Assembly: GCA_030180135.1 (NCBI GenBank)
Contig: CM058231.1
Span: forward strand, 27,717,034 to 27,781,033
DNA from: Orychophragmus violaceus
Lineage: Eukaryota > Streptophyta > Magnoliopsida > Brassicales > Brassicaceae
Direction of reading: 5' to 3'
Length of the DNA stretch: 64,000 nucleotides
The position numbers and the translations under genes are program-made. The notes under the pieces are model-generated. The model searched no databases and was not told the origin of the DNA. It saw only the letters and a list, made by a program, of their open reading frames with translations. Of the stretch, positions 1 to 11,434 are shown piece after piece (position 1 is the first letter of the stretch; every line of letters begins with the position of its first letter).

Positions 1-342
1 GCTTGGGATAAGCATTCTAATGATGTGGTCGATGTGAGTTGTCTCATGTTGGCTACCATGAACTCGGATTTGCAGAAGCAATACGAGAACGTGGAGTCGC
101 CAATGGAGATGATCACTAGCCTGAAAAGTATGTTTCAGGAGCAGGCACGAACTGAGAGGTACCAGACGGTTAAGTCTCTCATTGAATGCAAGCTACCAAA
201 GGACGGTCCAGTCAGTCCTCATGTCATAAAGATGATGGGTTATATTGATAACCTGGGGAAGCTGGATTGTCCCATTAGCCAAGAGTTGGCTACTGACATC
301 ATTCTACGTCACTGCCGTCAAGCTATGATCAATTTGTTATGA
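1..342 (+). pseudogene. copia I gag fragment (5'-truncated)
   Basis: Encodes the middle of a copia capsid protein, the UBN2-type gag domain, with landmarks such as EQARTERYQTVKSL and MGYIDNLGKLDC that are shared almost word for word with copia II (28590-28880). The start codon is outside the window. The frame is lost near 320, where copia II continues into its MNYNM segment, and translation stops at 342. A single-base indel relative to copia II explains this; the next segment resumes in another frame. Confidence 0.85.
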
Positions 343-1250
343 ACTATAACATGAACAACTTGACGAAGACGTTGACTGAACTGCATGGGATGCTCATGAC
401 AGCTAAGCCAAATATCAAGAAGGGCACTCCAAACGTACTTATGGTACAAGGAGGCAAGAAGTTTAAGAAACTTGGCAAGGGCAAGGGAAAGGACAAGGCC
501 GTCCAGGTTGAGAACCAGGACAAGCCTGAGCCGCCTACCAAACCCAAGCCCGGCCCATCTGAGACTGATAAGTGCCATTACTGTAATGAGCTTGGGCATT
601 GGAAGAGAAATTGCAACAAATTCCTGGAAGAGAAGAAGAAGAAGAAGACTTTCGAGACTTCATCTTCAGGTATTTATGTTATAGAAGTAAATGTTACTAC
701 TTCTGGTTCTACTTCTTGGGTATTGGATACCGGTTGTGGTGCTCATATTTGTACAAATATGCAGGGCCTAAGCAACAGTAGGACGTTGGAGAAAGGACAA
801 GTGGACCTGCGCGTGGGGAATGGAGCAAGAGTTGCTGCATTAGCCGTAGGAACATTTAATTTGTCTTTACCTTCTGGTTTGGTTTTAGAACTCAATAATT
901 GCTACTATGTACCTGCTATAAGCAGAAATATTATTTCTATTCCTGTTTTGGATATGGAAGGATATCAGTTTTCAATTAATAATAAATGTTGTTCTTTTGA
1001 TTACAATGATATATTTTATGGTAGCAGTCCATTAGAGAATGGGCTTTATGTTCTAAACCAAAGCACACCAATCTATAACATTAATACCAAGAGATTTAAG
1101 TCAAATAACACGAATCAGACTTTTCTCTGGCATTGTCGTTTGGGCCACATAAATGAGAAACGGATTCAGAAGCTCCATAGTGAGGGATTCTGGGCTCATT
1201 TGATTATTAATCATGTGAGAAATGTGAATCTTGTTTACTGGGCAAAATGA
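339..1250 (+). pseudogene. copia I gag zinc knuckle, protease and GAG-pre-integrase
   Basis: Continues gag after the first frameshift. A lysine-rich stretch is followed by a CCHC nucleic-acid-binding knuckle (CHYCNELGHWKRNC), an aspartic protease active site (LDTGCGAH) and the GAG-pre-integrase HHCC zinc finger start (WHCRLGHINEKR). It ends at a stop created by another single-base loss near 1190: copia II reads LLGSFDFESCEKC where this copy shifts frame. The protein would normally be one polyprotein with the segments on either side. Confidence 0.88.
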
Positions 1251-1867
1251 CCAAGGCCCCTTTCAACAAACAAAATGAAAGGGCCAGTGACTTATTGGGC
1301 CTTATACATACGGATGTGCGTGGCCCAATGAGCACAAGTGCCAGAGGAAATTTTCGGTACTTCATTACATTCACTGATGATTTCAGTAGATATGGCTATG
1401 TCTATTTAATGAGACACAAGTCGGAATCTTTTGAAAGGTTCAAAGAATTCCAAAATGAAGTACATAATCAACTTGGCAAAAGTATCAAGGCTCTTCGATC
1501 AGATCGTGGAGGAGAATACTTAAGCCAAGAATTCAGTGATCATCTAAGAGATTGTGGAATTGTTTCACAACTCACTCCTCCTGGAACACCCCAATGGAAT
1601 GGAGTATCCGAGAGGAGGAATCAGACTTTATTAGATATGGTTCGATCAATGATGAGTCACTCTTCTCTTCCATTATCCTTTTGGGGATACGCTCTAGAAA
1701 CGTCTGTGTTTACACTTAATAGGGTTCCGTCAAAATCAGTTGCAAAGACACCACATGAGATGTGGACTGGAAATGTTCCGAGTTTGTCTTTCCTGAAGAT
1801 TTGGGGTTGTGAAGCTTATGTTAAGCGATTAATTACAGATAAGCTCGAACCCAAATCTGATAAATAG
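1247..1867 (+). pseudogene. copia I integrase core
   Basis: Integrase catalytic domain (rve) with the DDE triad visible: D in HTDVRGPM, D in LRSDRGGEY and E in PQWNGVSERRN. It inserts the cDNA copy into host DNA. The segment ends at an in-frame TAG (1865-1867) where copia II has a Cys codon before YFVGY. The frame stays open after this stop into the reverse transcriptase region, so the nonsense codon is the only break here. Confidence 0.88.
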
Positions 1868-3772
1868 TACTTTGTTGGTTATTCTAAGGAAACCAAGGCT
1901 TACTACTTTTACAACCAATCCGAGAACAAAGTGTTTGTTGCTCGGAACTGCGTTTTTCTTGAAAGAGAGTTTCTTTCCAAGAGAAACAGTGGGAGTAAAG
2001 TACAACTCGAACAAGTTCGAGAGCCACAGGAGACCGCTCAGCCCGTTGAGGAAGAGCAACAGTTGGATCTACAAAGAGTTGTAGAAACCACGCCTGTGGA
2101 GCCTGAAATTCGCAGATCCGAAAGGATCCGTCACGAGCCTGAGAGATATGGATTTCTCGTAACTAATTGTCATGACTTGTTAATCATTGACAGTGATGAG
2201 CCTGCGAATTTTGAAGAAGCAATGATGAGCCCTGACTCCGAAAAGTGGCTGAAAGCCGCTGAATCCGAAATGGGATCCATGTCACAGAACCAAGTGTGGA
2301 CTTTGGTTGATTTACCCGATGGTGCAAAAGCCATTGAGTGTAAATGGATTTTCAAGAAGAAAATTGATGTGGATGGAAATATTCAGATATATAAAGCAAG
2401 GTTGGTGGCAAAAGGTTTCAAACAAATTCATGGTATTGACTATGAAGAAACCTATTCCCCTGTCGCTATGCTTAAATCCATTCGGATTCTCCTAGCAACA
2501 GCCGCTCATTATGATTATGAGATCTGGCAGATGGATGTGAAAACAGCTTTCCTTAATGGAATTCTGGAAGAGGATGTGTACATGACACAACCTGAAGGTT
2601 TCATCGATCCTAATGCTGCTAGGAAGGTATGCAAGCTTCATCGATCCATTTATGGATTGAAGCAAGCATCTCGGAGTTGGAATCTTCGTTTTGAGGAAGC
2701 AGTCAAAAAGTTTGACTTCATCAGGAACGAAGAAGAACAGTATGTATACAACAAGACTAGTGGGAGCGCAATTGCATTTCTCGTATTGTATGTAGATGAC
2801 ATACTTCTTCTCGGAAATGACATTCTGTTGTTACAGTCTATCAAGACTTGGCTCGGAAGTTGTTTTTCAATGAAAGACATGGGAGAAGCCGCATACGTTC
2901 TTGGAATAAGAATCTATAGAGATAGATTAAATATGTTAATTGGATTGTGTCAAGATACTTATATCGATAAGGTCTTACACAGATTCAGTATGCATGATTC
3001 CAAGAAGGGCTTCATACCAATGTCTCATGGCATAAGTCTCAGCAAGAAGCAGTGTCCTGCGACACCTGCTGAGCGAGAACGCATGGGTCGGATTCCTTAT
3101 GCTTCGGCCTTAGGATCCATCATGTATGCCATGCTCTGTACTCGTCCAGATGTTGCTTGTGCTTTAAGCATGACGAGTAGATACCAATCTGATCCAGGTG
3201 AAAGTCACTGGACAGCTGTCAAGAACATTCTGAATTATTTGAGAAATACTAAGGATAAATTCTTGGTGTACGGAGGAAGTGATGAGCTGGTAGTAAGTGG
3301 TTACACAGACGCAAGTTTTCACACGGACAAAGACGATTTCCAATCACAATCTGGTTACGTCTTTTGTCTGAACGGCGGTGCAGTTAGTTGGAAGAGTTCC
3401 AAGCAGGACACTGTAGCAGATTCCACGACTGAAGCTGAGTACCTCGCTGCTTCTGAAGCGGCAAAGGAGGCTTTTTGGATCAAGAAGTTCATCACTGAAC
3501 TTGGTGTGGTTCCTAGTATTTCTGAGCCAGTGGCTTTGTATTGTGACAACAATGGAGCCATTGCGCAGGCGAAGAAACCTAGGTCACACCAGAAGTCCAA
3601 ACACATAGAGAGGAGATATCACCTTATCCGTGATATCATTAACAGAGGAGATGTGAAGATCAGCAGAGTCCCCACGGATGAGAATGTTGCTTATCCTCTG
3701 ACCAAGCCTCTCCCAAGGCCTAAGCATGAGAGTCACACTGCTGCTATAGGCATTAGATTTCTTAAGATATGA
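1868..3772 (+). pseudogene. copia I integrase C-terminus, reverse transcriptase and RNase H
   Basis: Long open segment in frame with the upstream integrase. The reverse transcriptase (RVT_2) carries the copia signatures KARLVAKGF, QMDVKTAFLNG, YGLKQASRSW and the catalytic LYVDDILLLG. RNase H follows with TEAEYLAASEAAKEA, DNNGAIAQAKKPRSH and the KHIERRYHLIRD end typical of copia. The acidic linker upstream of RT contains RRSERIRHEPERY. About 613 residues are open, so this half is well preserved, but without an intact gag-protease upstream it cannot act on its own. Confidence 0.9.
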
Positions 3773-4596
3773 TCTTGATTTCAGTGGGAGTTGTATTTGG
3801 TTTTTTAGTTATGACATGATGTTCGTAAAACATAATTTGGTTATGTTATTTTAATGAAATTGTTTCAGTATTATTTTATTGTGTTACTAAATAATTGTCC
3901 CAAAGTATTTTATGACATTTTATAGGTCATCAAGTATGTGACTTGATCATGAAACCCTATAAGTAACAAATGACATAAATTACAATGATCCCTGGTCGAG
4001 GTTGTTAAAGTGGGACATTAACAACCGCGTGAGACTAGTATGTGAGGTGACTGATGACTAAGTTTCATGGAGTCATTAATAAGAGTATTAAAGTCAATCA
4101 CATAGATATGTGTTAGTGAACACAGGATCGGATTTGACCCATTGATGAGAACTCTACAAGATGGTTATATGAGTGTCATAAGAGTTTCTCATTACGACTA
4201 TAGAGTATAGTCCTTAGACCTGAGTCCATCATGTTTTCTTACATATGGATTGGTCCGTCTTGACTTTGTCAAACGTCAGCCGTAACTGGTGACTATAAAG
4301 ACACTGATTGGACGTATCATGAAATATGAAAGGGACATGGATGAAACGAGATGGGATTTGTACCTCCTATATAACAGGAGATAAATATCTCTGGGCCTAT
4401 CGAAGATTTAATACTGAGAAATGTGTGGCCGCGCTCAAACGAGGTGATTGTCAGTCGTTTGTCTTATCAGTATAAATCAGAGTTCGATAAACATGATCTA
4501 GCTAAATAAGGATGACACATTTATTGCCTTATGCCAGATCGAGATATAGATACAAAGGGATTATAGGAATAGATGATTCCAGTACAAGTGGGAGAT
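3773..4596 (+). other. copia I 3' untranslated region with polypurine tract
   Basis: Non-coding DNA between the polyprotein stop and the 3' LTR. It aligns with 32349-33179 of copia II, including the same phrases around 4140-4230 and 4380-4430. It ends in a purine tract, AAGTGGGAGAT (4586-4596), directly before the LTR; this is the plus-strand primer. I see no gene in it. Confidence 0.8.
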
Positions 4597-5274
4597 TGTT
4601 GGGAATGTCCTGAAATCTATTGTACTTGCTCTAAGTGAGAGTTGTATTGTCGAGATGAGACAGTCATATAATACTAGGCAATCATAATGCTTTGCTAGAA
4701 GCCACTTATGATCAATGAGTTTAGAACTTATTGCTAGTGTTATATGATCCTACAGGGTCACACACCTAAGCAAACTGAACATAGAATATGAGGTTGATCA
4801 TTAATGTAATGATCTGATAAATGCATATTTGATATGCATTCAATATCGAGTTTCTGAGGCAGTGTCGATCGACACAGCATGTGCATCGATCGACACAGAT
4901 CACGAATGACCCGATTAACTTCGGTTTAATCGTTGGTTAATCAGGTCGTGGTATAAGTCAACATATATAAGATATATGGTCGACTTTTACAAGAGATCTA
5001 ACCTAATTCACAGCCACCAAAAGAAACAGAAAACCTCTTGAGAGATCTGATCTCTAACGGCACTAGCATCCCATCTATTCAGTTTGTGTGCGTGTGGATA
5101 CCAGTAGAGGCGCAGCATTTGAGGCGCTTAAGGATCTCGACTACTTGCAAACCGCTGCCAATCTCCAGGTAACTTCGAGATCTATAGATTCAATATACAT
5201 GAACCCTAGATCTTAGGGAATGAAATTTATACCTAGGATTGCTAATCTGATTAGAACTGCTAGAAATTCCTACA
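4597..5274 (+). repeat. copia I 3' LTR
   Basis: Starts TGTTGGGA directly after the polypurine tract, like both copia II LTRs. It shares the block around CTAGCATCCC...TTGTGTGCGTGTG with them but is otherwise diverged. The end is less sure: I place it at the TACA at 5271-5274, because the next bases match the Athila spacer. Length is about 678 bp against 642-643 bp in copia II. It contains the paired palindrome at 4863-4895. Confidence 0.75.
4863..4895. repeat. paired TCGATCGA palindromes in copia I LTR
   Basis: Two copies of the palindrome family TGTCGRYCGACA, with cores centred at about 4868.5 and 4889.5, exactly 21 bp apart. The same arrangement occurs in copia II LTRs and in all three Athila elements. 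See findings. Confidence 0.8.
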
Positions 5275-6450
5275 AGAGTATCCAAATTCACCAAAAAAAC
5301 CTCTATATATAATTTAGTGCGGTCTCACAAAGGGAGTATCGATCAGAGGACAAATGGACTCAACCCAGTCAGTACCTGACCACCAAACTATCGGTTTCTG
5401 GTTCCTTTCTTCTCCCTTTCTCCCTTAGGAACTGATTTTTCCCCACTGGGTATCATTTTATTTTTTCTATCAGTGCTCTTCCCTTTTTATTCGGGGTGTT
5501 ACTTTGGACATGTTTCCATGGATACACATGAGGTAACAGGGGTCTCTACCACTCCCGTGACCACTTTGAAGCTACTAGCTTATCCTCAGTTTATTTATTT
5601 TTACTTTCAAAGGAGGGAAGAAGGGAACCATACTCAAACAGGATTATAGGTTGTGTCAGGCACATCAGAGGAATCCAATCCAGAGATACCAAGCCCCTAG
5701 GTGAGAAAATTAAGTCAAGATTAGAAGTGAAGTTAGTAGTGTATCCTTTGAATACCTGAGAAGATATGGGTGTTCTTGGTAGGTTGATCCGTGTGTGGTT
5801 TTCTAACAGTCATAGAGATACTGCAGGTCTGTCCAATGGTCACTTAGTTCTTGTTCCAGCGAAAAGTTCTTCGGAAAATCATAGTTTCATACCAATTTTG
5901 ACTCAATAAAACGATTTTGAAAACAAAGGACTGACTCTAAGAAAAGAAAGCAAACGGTGATCAGTAAACTACCTCCCCAACACTTAAACAACACTGTCTG
6001 CAGTGTTATCGCAGCTTGGGTTCAGGAGGTATAATCAGCAAAATTTTTGGAAAATCAGAAAGCTTACCTGCTAGTGTGGTCAGTGTCGACCGACACACAG
6101 CCAGTGTCGAACGACACAAGGCTTTGGTCGACACAAATCTGATCCGAATCGAGCGTCCTCGATTATCGTCTGTGTTTTCGAGTTTGGTGTCGATCGAAAC
6201 TTCTGTCTGCAACCTGTTTGTCACGTTCCGAAACACCAAAAACCAGAAAAATCAAAGAAACAAAACCAAAAACCAAAAAGAAAAGAAAAACTAACCCAAC
6301 AGTGGGTTGCCTCCTACTCAGCGCTTGTTTTTAGTCATTAGCTTGACTATGGGTAGGAGATCAGGCTCCTGGGGGTTTCAACAGAGGTTGTGAGTGCCTC
6401 AGCGAAAGTCTCCTCATCCAAGGAGGTGTATAAGCGGTATCAGCATGAGC
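5275..6450 (-). other. Athila I 3' spacer (non-coding)
   Basis: No credible gene. The DNA aligns with the spacers at 24551-25560 (Athila III) and, reversed, 39120-40159 (Athila II). It holds the stem-loop at 5990-6007, an adjacent purine-type tract on the minus strand (reverse complement of CTCCCCAACACTTAA, about 5973-5987) and three palindrome copies near 6084-6133 (first two cores 21 bp apart). Confidence 0.75.
5990..6007 (-). other. Conserved hairpin upstream of internal purine tract (Athila I)
   Basis: Perfect 7-bp inverted repeat AACACTG / CAGTGTT with a 4-nt loop. The homologous position in Athila III has stem TGCACTG / CAGTGCA, two base pairs changed on both sides, and Athila II keeps AACACTG / CAGTGTT with a different loop (GGGA). 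On the minus strand it lies just 5' of a TTAAGTGTTGGGGAG tract. Confidence 0.65.
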
Positions 6451-7632
6451 TTATCTAAGGAGTGAGGGAATAGATCCAGGGCGTGAGTGAAGCTTGAGTG
6501 GGATAGAGCATTTCCCTGGATTCACAGCAATAAAGTTAGGAGATTTGAGTTTAGAAGAAGCATACCTTTTCTTTGGTGGAGCTCTGATGGTTGGAGCTTT
6601 CTGCTTATGAGCAGTTGCAGGATCTGAAGATGTTAGAGTAGATTCCTGGGGAACCACCATCTTCTTTTCTCCACTATCAAACATTGTAGATTCACCAATC
6701 TGAACTTCTTGCTCTGCCTCAACACTAAAATCTTGACCATCAATGGTGGACTTTCCCAGCTTATCCATCTTGAAGTGCAAAGGCTTATCTCCCAGGTGGA
6801 GATCAATCATACCACGTCTCACGTCAATCACTGCTCCAGCTGTAGCTAAGAAGGATCTGCCTAGTATCATAGGATCATCCGGTTCCATATCATATTTCAG
6901 CATCACGAAGCCTGTTGGAATCAAGTAGTTCCCAACTCTGATGGGGATGTCCTCAAGAACTCCTTCTAGAATCCTCTTTGATCGATCAGTTATGAATAGA
7001 GAGATCCTAGTCTGCTGGAAGTCTGTTAATCCCAATCTCTCAGCCACAGAGTATGGCATGAGATTCACACTAGCTCCCAAGTCACATAAGGAATGCTTGA
7101 AGTTGTCCTTGAAGATAGAGCTGTCTAGCACAAAGACGCCTGGATTCGGTAGCTTCTCTGGAACCTGATTAAGCAGCACAGAACTGACTTGTTTAGAAAC
7201 CACCACCACCCCTTCTTCTAACTCTCCATCTATGGAGGTCATCCTCCTCATGTATCTCTGTAGACAATGGTGAATTGGCAAAGCATCAGCTGGTGGAGTC
7301 TCATTCAGCTTCTTATCCATCACTTCCATGCATTTGGCTTCATCAAGCTCTTGTTTAGACTTCGTAGCTGCCTTGGGAAAGGGTATAGGAGGTTTATAGA
7401 CCTTCTCTTCAGTAACCACAGGAAGTACTGGTGAAACTATGTCTACCTGACCGTAGTGTCGAATCGATGCTGAAATGGTGTTGATCGACACTCGGCGTGT
7501 CTCTTGAATCCTGCGCAGATTTTCCAGCAATGTCGAGCAGGGAATCGAGCTTGGTCGATTTTCGTTCGTCAGAACTCGAAAGCACCGATGAAAGAGGGTG
7601 TCGACCGACACTGGGTGGATGTCGATCGACAC
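6451..7632 (-). pseudogene. Athila I aspartic protease region of gag-pro
   Basis: About residues 110-330 form a retropepsin-like domain of the gag-asp_protease type: CDLGASVNLMPYSVAERLGL (active-site loop near residue 185, DLG instead of the usual D-S/T-G) followed by VPIRVGNYLIPTGF-type strands and ILGRSFLATAGAVID. It cleaves the gag polyprotein in autonomous relatives. The N-terminal part reads through several copies of the palindrome. The gag frame upstream (7409-8281) overlaps in another frame, so a frameshift lies near 7480-7500. The frame closes at 6451, before a short conserved tail (PPWMRRLS in relatives). Confidence 0.85.
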
Positions 7633-8576
7633 TGAGAGCCATAGTCAGAAGATCAATGTCGATCTCGGTCGATTTTGGTCCGTGAAAACTCTCGAACTCG
7701 GGTTTTTCAGTGAGTGTCGACCGACATTGAGATGATGTGTCGATCGACGGTAAGTCTGCAGCTTCGGATTCTCGGTTGTTACCCACGATTTTCACAGCCT
7801 TGACTTCAAACCTTTCTTCCTGATCCAGCCTATCTTCAACTTGAACTGAGATAGCATTGATATGAGCGTTCTGAGCATTCTTCCCCTTGACTGAGCCTGA
7901 AATCTGAGCCACTTGTGTATCCAGCTGCCTCATATGAGTGTTCAAGGATTCAAACTTCCCATTCAGATCTTCATACACAGCATCAAGCTTCTTGTTGAAG
8001 TCTACAGTGGTCTTTATCTTCCCCTCAAGTATCTGCTCCATCATAGCTTCCAATCTACTCTCATGAGCATTAGTAACAGAAGATGTCTGATAAGAAGAAG
8101 CTCCATAGTTCCTTGTGAAGGAATTGTTCTGCTGTTGAAAAGGCTTCTGGAATGCAGAATTTTGAGTGAAAGAAGCAGGATTTTGAGTACCATACTTCTG
8201 AAATCCAGACCCTCCAATGTAATTCACAGCTTCTTGTGCACTCTCCAGCTTCAGATGCCTCATGGGAATGCTTCTTCCCAAGCAGAATGTTGTAGACAGA
8301 ATCGATCTTGTTATTCAACTCAGCTATCTATGAGCTATCAGCTTTCCCACCAGATTTCTGCCTCTCAAGATCAACATTCTTAACACTATTACTAGTCACC
8401 AAGTTCTCAATAAGCTCATTAGCTTCTTCAGGAAATTTAGTGTAGAAGGTCCCATTACTTGCAGCATCTAAGGCCATCTGATACCACAAATCAACTCCTC
8501 TGAAGAAGATACCAAACAGCTGCACCTCAGAGAAACCATGATGAGGGCAGTCTCTCTGGTACATCTTGAATCTCAC
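7409..8576 (-). pseudogene. Athila I gag C-terminal half, broken
   Basis: Three overlapping frame segments (8328-8576, 8070-8318, 7409-8281) together match the gag C-terminus of Athila III: MRFKMYQRDCPHHGF, then a Gln/Asn-rich stretch and a predicted coiled segment DFNKKLDAVYEDLNGKFESL. A nonsense codon and a frameshift separate the segments. The last part (about 7500-7760) encodes SVDRHPPSVGRHPL-type repeats, which are translations of the palindrome motif. Confidence 0.8.
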
Positions 8577-9266
8577 CTAGGCTGCCTTAAAAGGCTTTGT
8601 AGATACCTGCTTGAAGGTCAAGAGATCATGTCTAAGCTGATCAGATCTACCATCATCATAGAAGTGTCGCAGAAACTTCTCCTTCACTGCGTTCCAAGTA
8701 GTCAGAGTCCCAGGTGGAATCTTCTTCAGCCAATTAACAGCTTCTCCTCCAAGAGAGTGAGGAAAAATCTTGCAGTGTAGGTAGTCGTAGCTCACTCCAT
8801 TGTGCTTCATCCCAGTGACTAGAGACTCAAAGTCTTCTATGTGGTCCATAGGATGCTCATGTGGGAGTCCATGAAAAAGGTGCTGTCCCACAAGCGTGTA
8901 GTAGGAAGTCTTCAACTCAAACTCATTCCTCTCAAAAGCAGGAGGTACAATCGCAGACATGTTGGGGTAGAACTCATCAGGCCTGTTGTAGTCAGCTAGT
9001 GTCCTCCTAGCAGGAGGATTAACAATCCATTGCTCTGGTTCAGGGATCACATTTCCTTGAGTGTCAATTCTCTGTCCCTGAGCATTGTAGGGATTGTTCT
9101 GTGAGTCTCTCAGAACACCTTCTGCATCTCTAATCAAGATCAATCGATTCATCATCCTTGAAGATTTCTGAGCCTTCCTGTTTTTTCTCTCAAGTCTAGC
9201 AAGCTCCTCAAGTCTGAGGTTCAAAAGCTCTTCGTCTGGGTTGTTTCGGGTGTGATGATTAGGCAT
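8577..9266 (-). pseudogene. Athila I gag N-terminal half
   Basis: Starts MPNHHTRNNPDEELLNLRLE at 9266, the same start as Athila II (MPNRHTRSNPDEE) and Athila III (MPSRHTRSNQ). Residues about 95-229 form the retrotransposon gag domain, with SLGGEAVNWLKKIPPGT and EKFLRHFYDDGRSDQLRHDL. It packages element RNA in virus-like particles in related active elements. It ends at TAG (8577-8579) where Athila III has Trp in SAWMRFKMYQ, so this is a TGG-to-TAG nonsense mutation and the frame continues at 8576. Confidence 0.87.
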
Positions 9267-9451
9267 ACACTGAAATCAGGCTGCTCACGCGAAGAGTGTT
9301 GATCGATGCTGAGATGATGTCGATCGACACTAAGTTCTCTGGCTCGCCGTTTTCCTGCAGAAACAAGAAAACGCGAAAAGAGGTCAGTAAACAAGAAAAG
9401 AAAACATTTAGACTAAATTCTAGTACAAAATCTATCGGCGAACTCAAAGAG

Positions 9452-9469
9452 TCCCCGACAACGGCGCCA
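9452..9469 (-). promoter_or_regulatory. Primer-binding site of Athila I (tRNA-Asp)
   Basis: Minus strand reads TGGCGCCGTTGTCGGGGA, complementary to the 3' end of plant tRNA-Asp with one mismatch (usual TGGCGCCGTTGCCGGGGA). It lies 6 bp inside the LTR end, where minus-strand cDNA synthesis is primed. Confidence 0.85.
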
Positions 9470-9475
9470 AAAACT

Positions 9476-10638
9476 TGATAGAGCAAATATTAATCCCTAT
9501 TCTAACTGCAAGTGCACAGATATACAATCGTAGTACAAAGGGTATCGAATCCACAAAGACTCAAGTTTTACGCGATAGATTATGAGTAGTCGAATTAAGC
9601 TAAGCAAAGCAGGTGAAATCAGTTAACAAAGAAAGTAAGAAAACGGTGTGTGATCAATAAACGAAGGCGCTAGACTTAGGGAAGTTCTCAGGAAATCAGG
9701 AACACAGATCAATCAATCAATAGGATTCACATATCGATGTTCTAGAACTAGAATCACAATCATATAACAAACCAACTCTCGCTGCGAATGCTAACTATAT
9801 ATAACAACCTAGAAAACCAAATCTCTTTGCGAATTCTAAAGTTCTAAACATGCATTTAATTCAGGTTCGTTCGTTCACAATTTACCTAATCCAAATCTCT
9901 TTGCGAATAGACAAATTTCTCTCTAGGTTCTTTTCTAGTTAATTAACCAACTCTCGCTGCTCTAATCAACCTGATGACAATAATCTAAGTAGCTAATTTA
10001 GATTAAGCATTAAGAACAACCTAGATGAAGAACTAGATGGTTTGAATTCCCAATTAATCGATCAATCTATAATTTCATGAAATCCCTAATGAGAATCCCT
10101 AAATCTAACAAGAAAACTACTCAGACATGGCAATAATAACAATAGACATAATAAAAAAAGAAATCATATAAATCAAAAGAATAAGAATAGAGGTTCGAAA
10201 TCTCTTCTCTCTCGAGTACAAGGCCAGCCCCAAAATCTCATAATCTCTGATCGAATAAAGCTTAGAATCCAACTTAGCCGAACAAGTGGCTGTAAAACCT
10301 AATAAATAGCTTAAACACGTTTTGGGGTAGAATTAGAAATTATAGAAACTTCTGGGCTTCTGTGTAAATCTTCAAAACTTGTCTGAAACGCTGTGCTTAA
10401 TCTGCCATTGAACTCAGTGTCGACCGACACCAGTGTAGTATCGATCGACACCAACACCATAAATCGGCTCCAAAGTCTTCTTCACATACAAGTGCTCCCA
10501 GAATGCTCCAAAATCTTCAATTAACTCCAAACGTATGAAAACCTATCAAAGACTCGATAAACTCCAGAATACAAGGTTAAAGACTAAATATATACACTTA
10601 TATCATGGTTGAAAACCTATAAAAACCATGATATATCA
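9476..10638 (-). repeat. Athila I 5' LTR
   Basis: About 1163 bp, bounded on the minus strand by TGATATATCATGG and TATCA, a short terminal inverted repeat. It matches the LTRs at 20252, 23382, 38158 and 40160. Inside are four spaced modules of type CCAA(A/C)TCTC(T/G)(T/C)TGC (9772, 9817, 9891, 9947), the palindrome pair at 10417-10450, and ATATCATGGTTGAAAACC near the start. Confidence 0.88.
10417..10453. repeat. Paired palindromes in Athila I LTR
   Basis: GTGTCGACCGACAC and TATCGATCGACAC with cores centred at about 10423.5 and 10444.5, 21 bp apart. The equivalent place in the other Athila LTRs holds two or three units. Confidence 0.8.
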
Positions 10639-11434
10639 ATCTGTAGAGCTTGAAAAAATCCTTGAATGGCTACGTTCATAGTGGCAACCTTGCTAAGATC
10701 CCTTTCCCTAACCGAGTTCAAAATCATATCAAATGACAACCTTCCCCATGGATAATCTAAGAAGCGAGTAAGATCCTCAGCCATTTCAGCATGTTCTACG
10801 ACAATCCTGCAATGGGGGTAGTGGGTTGTTGGGAGTAAGATACCATCTACAAGAACGAGACTTGCTAACTGGAGCCAGAGATCTTTATCAGCGAAAACCT
10901 TGTTCATCAACATGTACAAAACCCTCCTACCATAACATCTTCCTCGGTCTGGAGAAGGGTCTTGTAATAGGACTCCTCATGCCGACCTTTTCCTTTCCTC
11001 TTCTTTTTTGGTGGCAGTTGATACTTCGCACAGGGTAGACCGGTGACTATCTTAAATTTTCGTAAGGATAACCTAATTGGAGTTGATGCAAAAAATAACC
11101 CCCATTTCGTTCTCCTTGAGGATGACTACTTGTCTAGAAAGAAGGAACAACCCAAAATTGCCAGACCAAGCAGGAAGATCTGGTACATCAAACAGTTTTC
11201 AAAGCGAGGCGGCACACATAAAAACCATTTCCTCTTCTTCAAGAGGTCCTGTAGAACACGGATGATTTCTATTTTCTGGTACACATTAACACGATCGCCC
11301 ATGGGTTCTTCGCCGGCGGAAATTAGGCGACGAGGCAGATCCATCTCCGGTGAACAAAGAAATGATTGAACTTTGGGAACCAAAGAAATCTGGTTAGAGA
11401 GAAACTCAAATGGAAATGGGGTTTTTTGGAGCAC
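10639..11434 (-). pseudogene. Partial DUF1985-domain gene, left copy
   Basis: Minus-strand segments match the DUF1985 domain: MDLPRRLISAGEEPMGDRVN near the start, then (about 10640-10919) a helical segment ending RFLDYPWGRLSFDMILNSVR. DUF1985 is a plant domain of unknown function, commonly fused to ULP1-like cysteine proteases and carried by Mutator-like elements. The reading frame is interrupted between the two parts and the 3' end is removed by Athila I. It keeps an exon-like stretch (MLMNKVFADKDLWLQLASLV) that the right copy has lost. Confidence 0.65.

Larger units (their letters stand above)
1..5274 (+). mobile_element. Ty1/copia LTR retrotransposon I (left end outside window)
   Basis: The order gag, CCHC knuckle, protease, integrase, reverse transcriptase, RNase H is that of Ty1/copia. 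The window opens inside gag: the first bases correspond to about position 28575 of copia II, its close relative, so the 5' LTR and leader lie outside. It ends in one 3' LTR. The DNA right of it (from 5275) is Athila 3' spacer that aligns with the reverse complement of 39120-39960, so this copia element inserted into Athila I. The coding region has two frameshifts and one nonsense codon, so this copy is dead. Confidence 0.93.
5275..10638 (-). mobile_element. Athila-type Ty3/gypsy element I (left part outside window)
   Basis: Minus-strand order from right: 5' LTR (9476-10638), tRNA-Asp primer site, gag, aspartic protease, then a non-coding spacer that is cut at 5275 by copia I. The remainder and the 3' LTR must lie left of the window. 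The right LTR end abuts ATCTG of the DUF1985 locus; the undisrupted sister copy at 16400 shows the same bases continuous, so the insertion point is clear. No reverse transcriptase, RNase H or integrase is seen between protease and spacer, so it looks non-autonomous. Confidence 0.88.
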
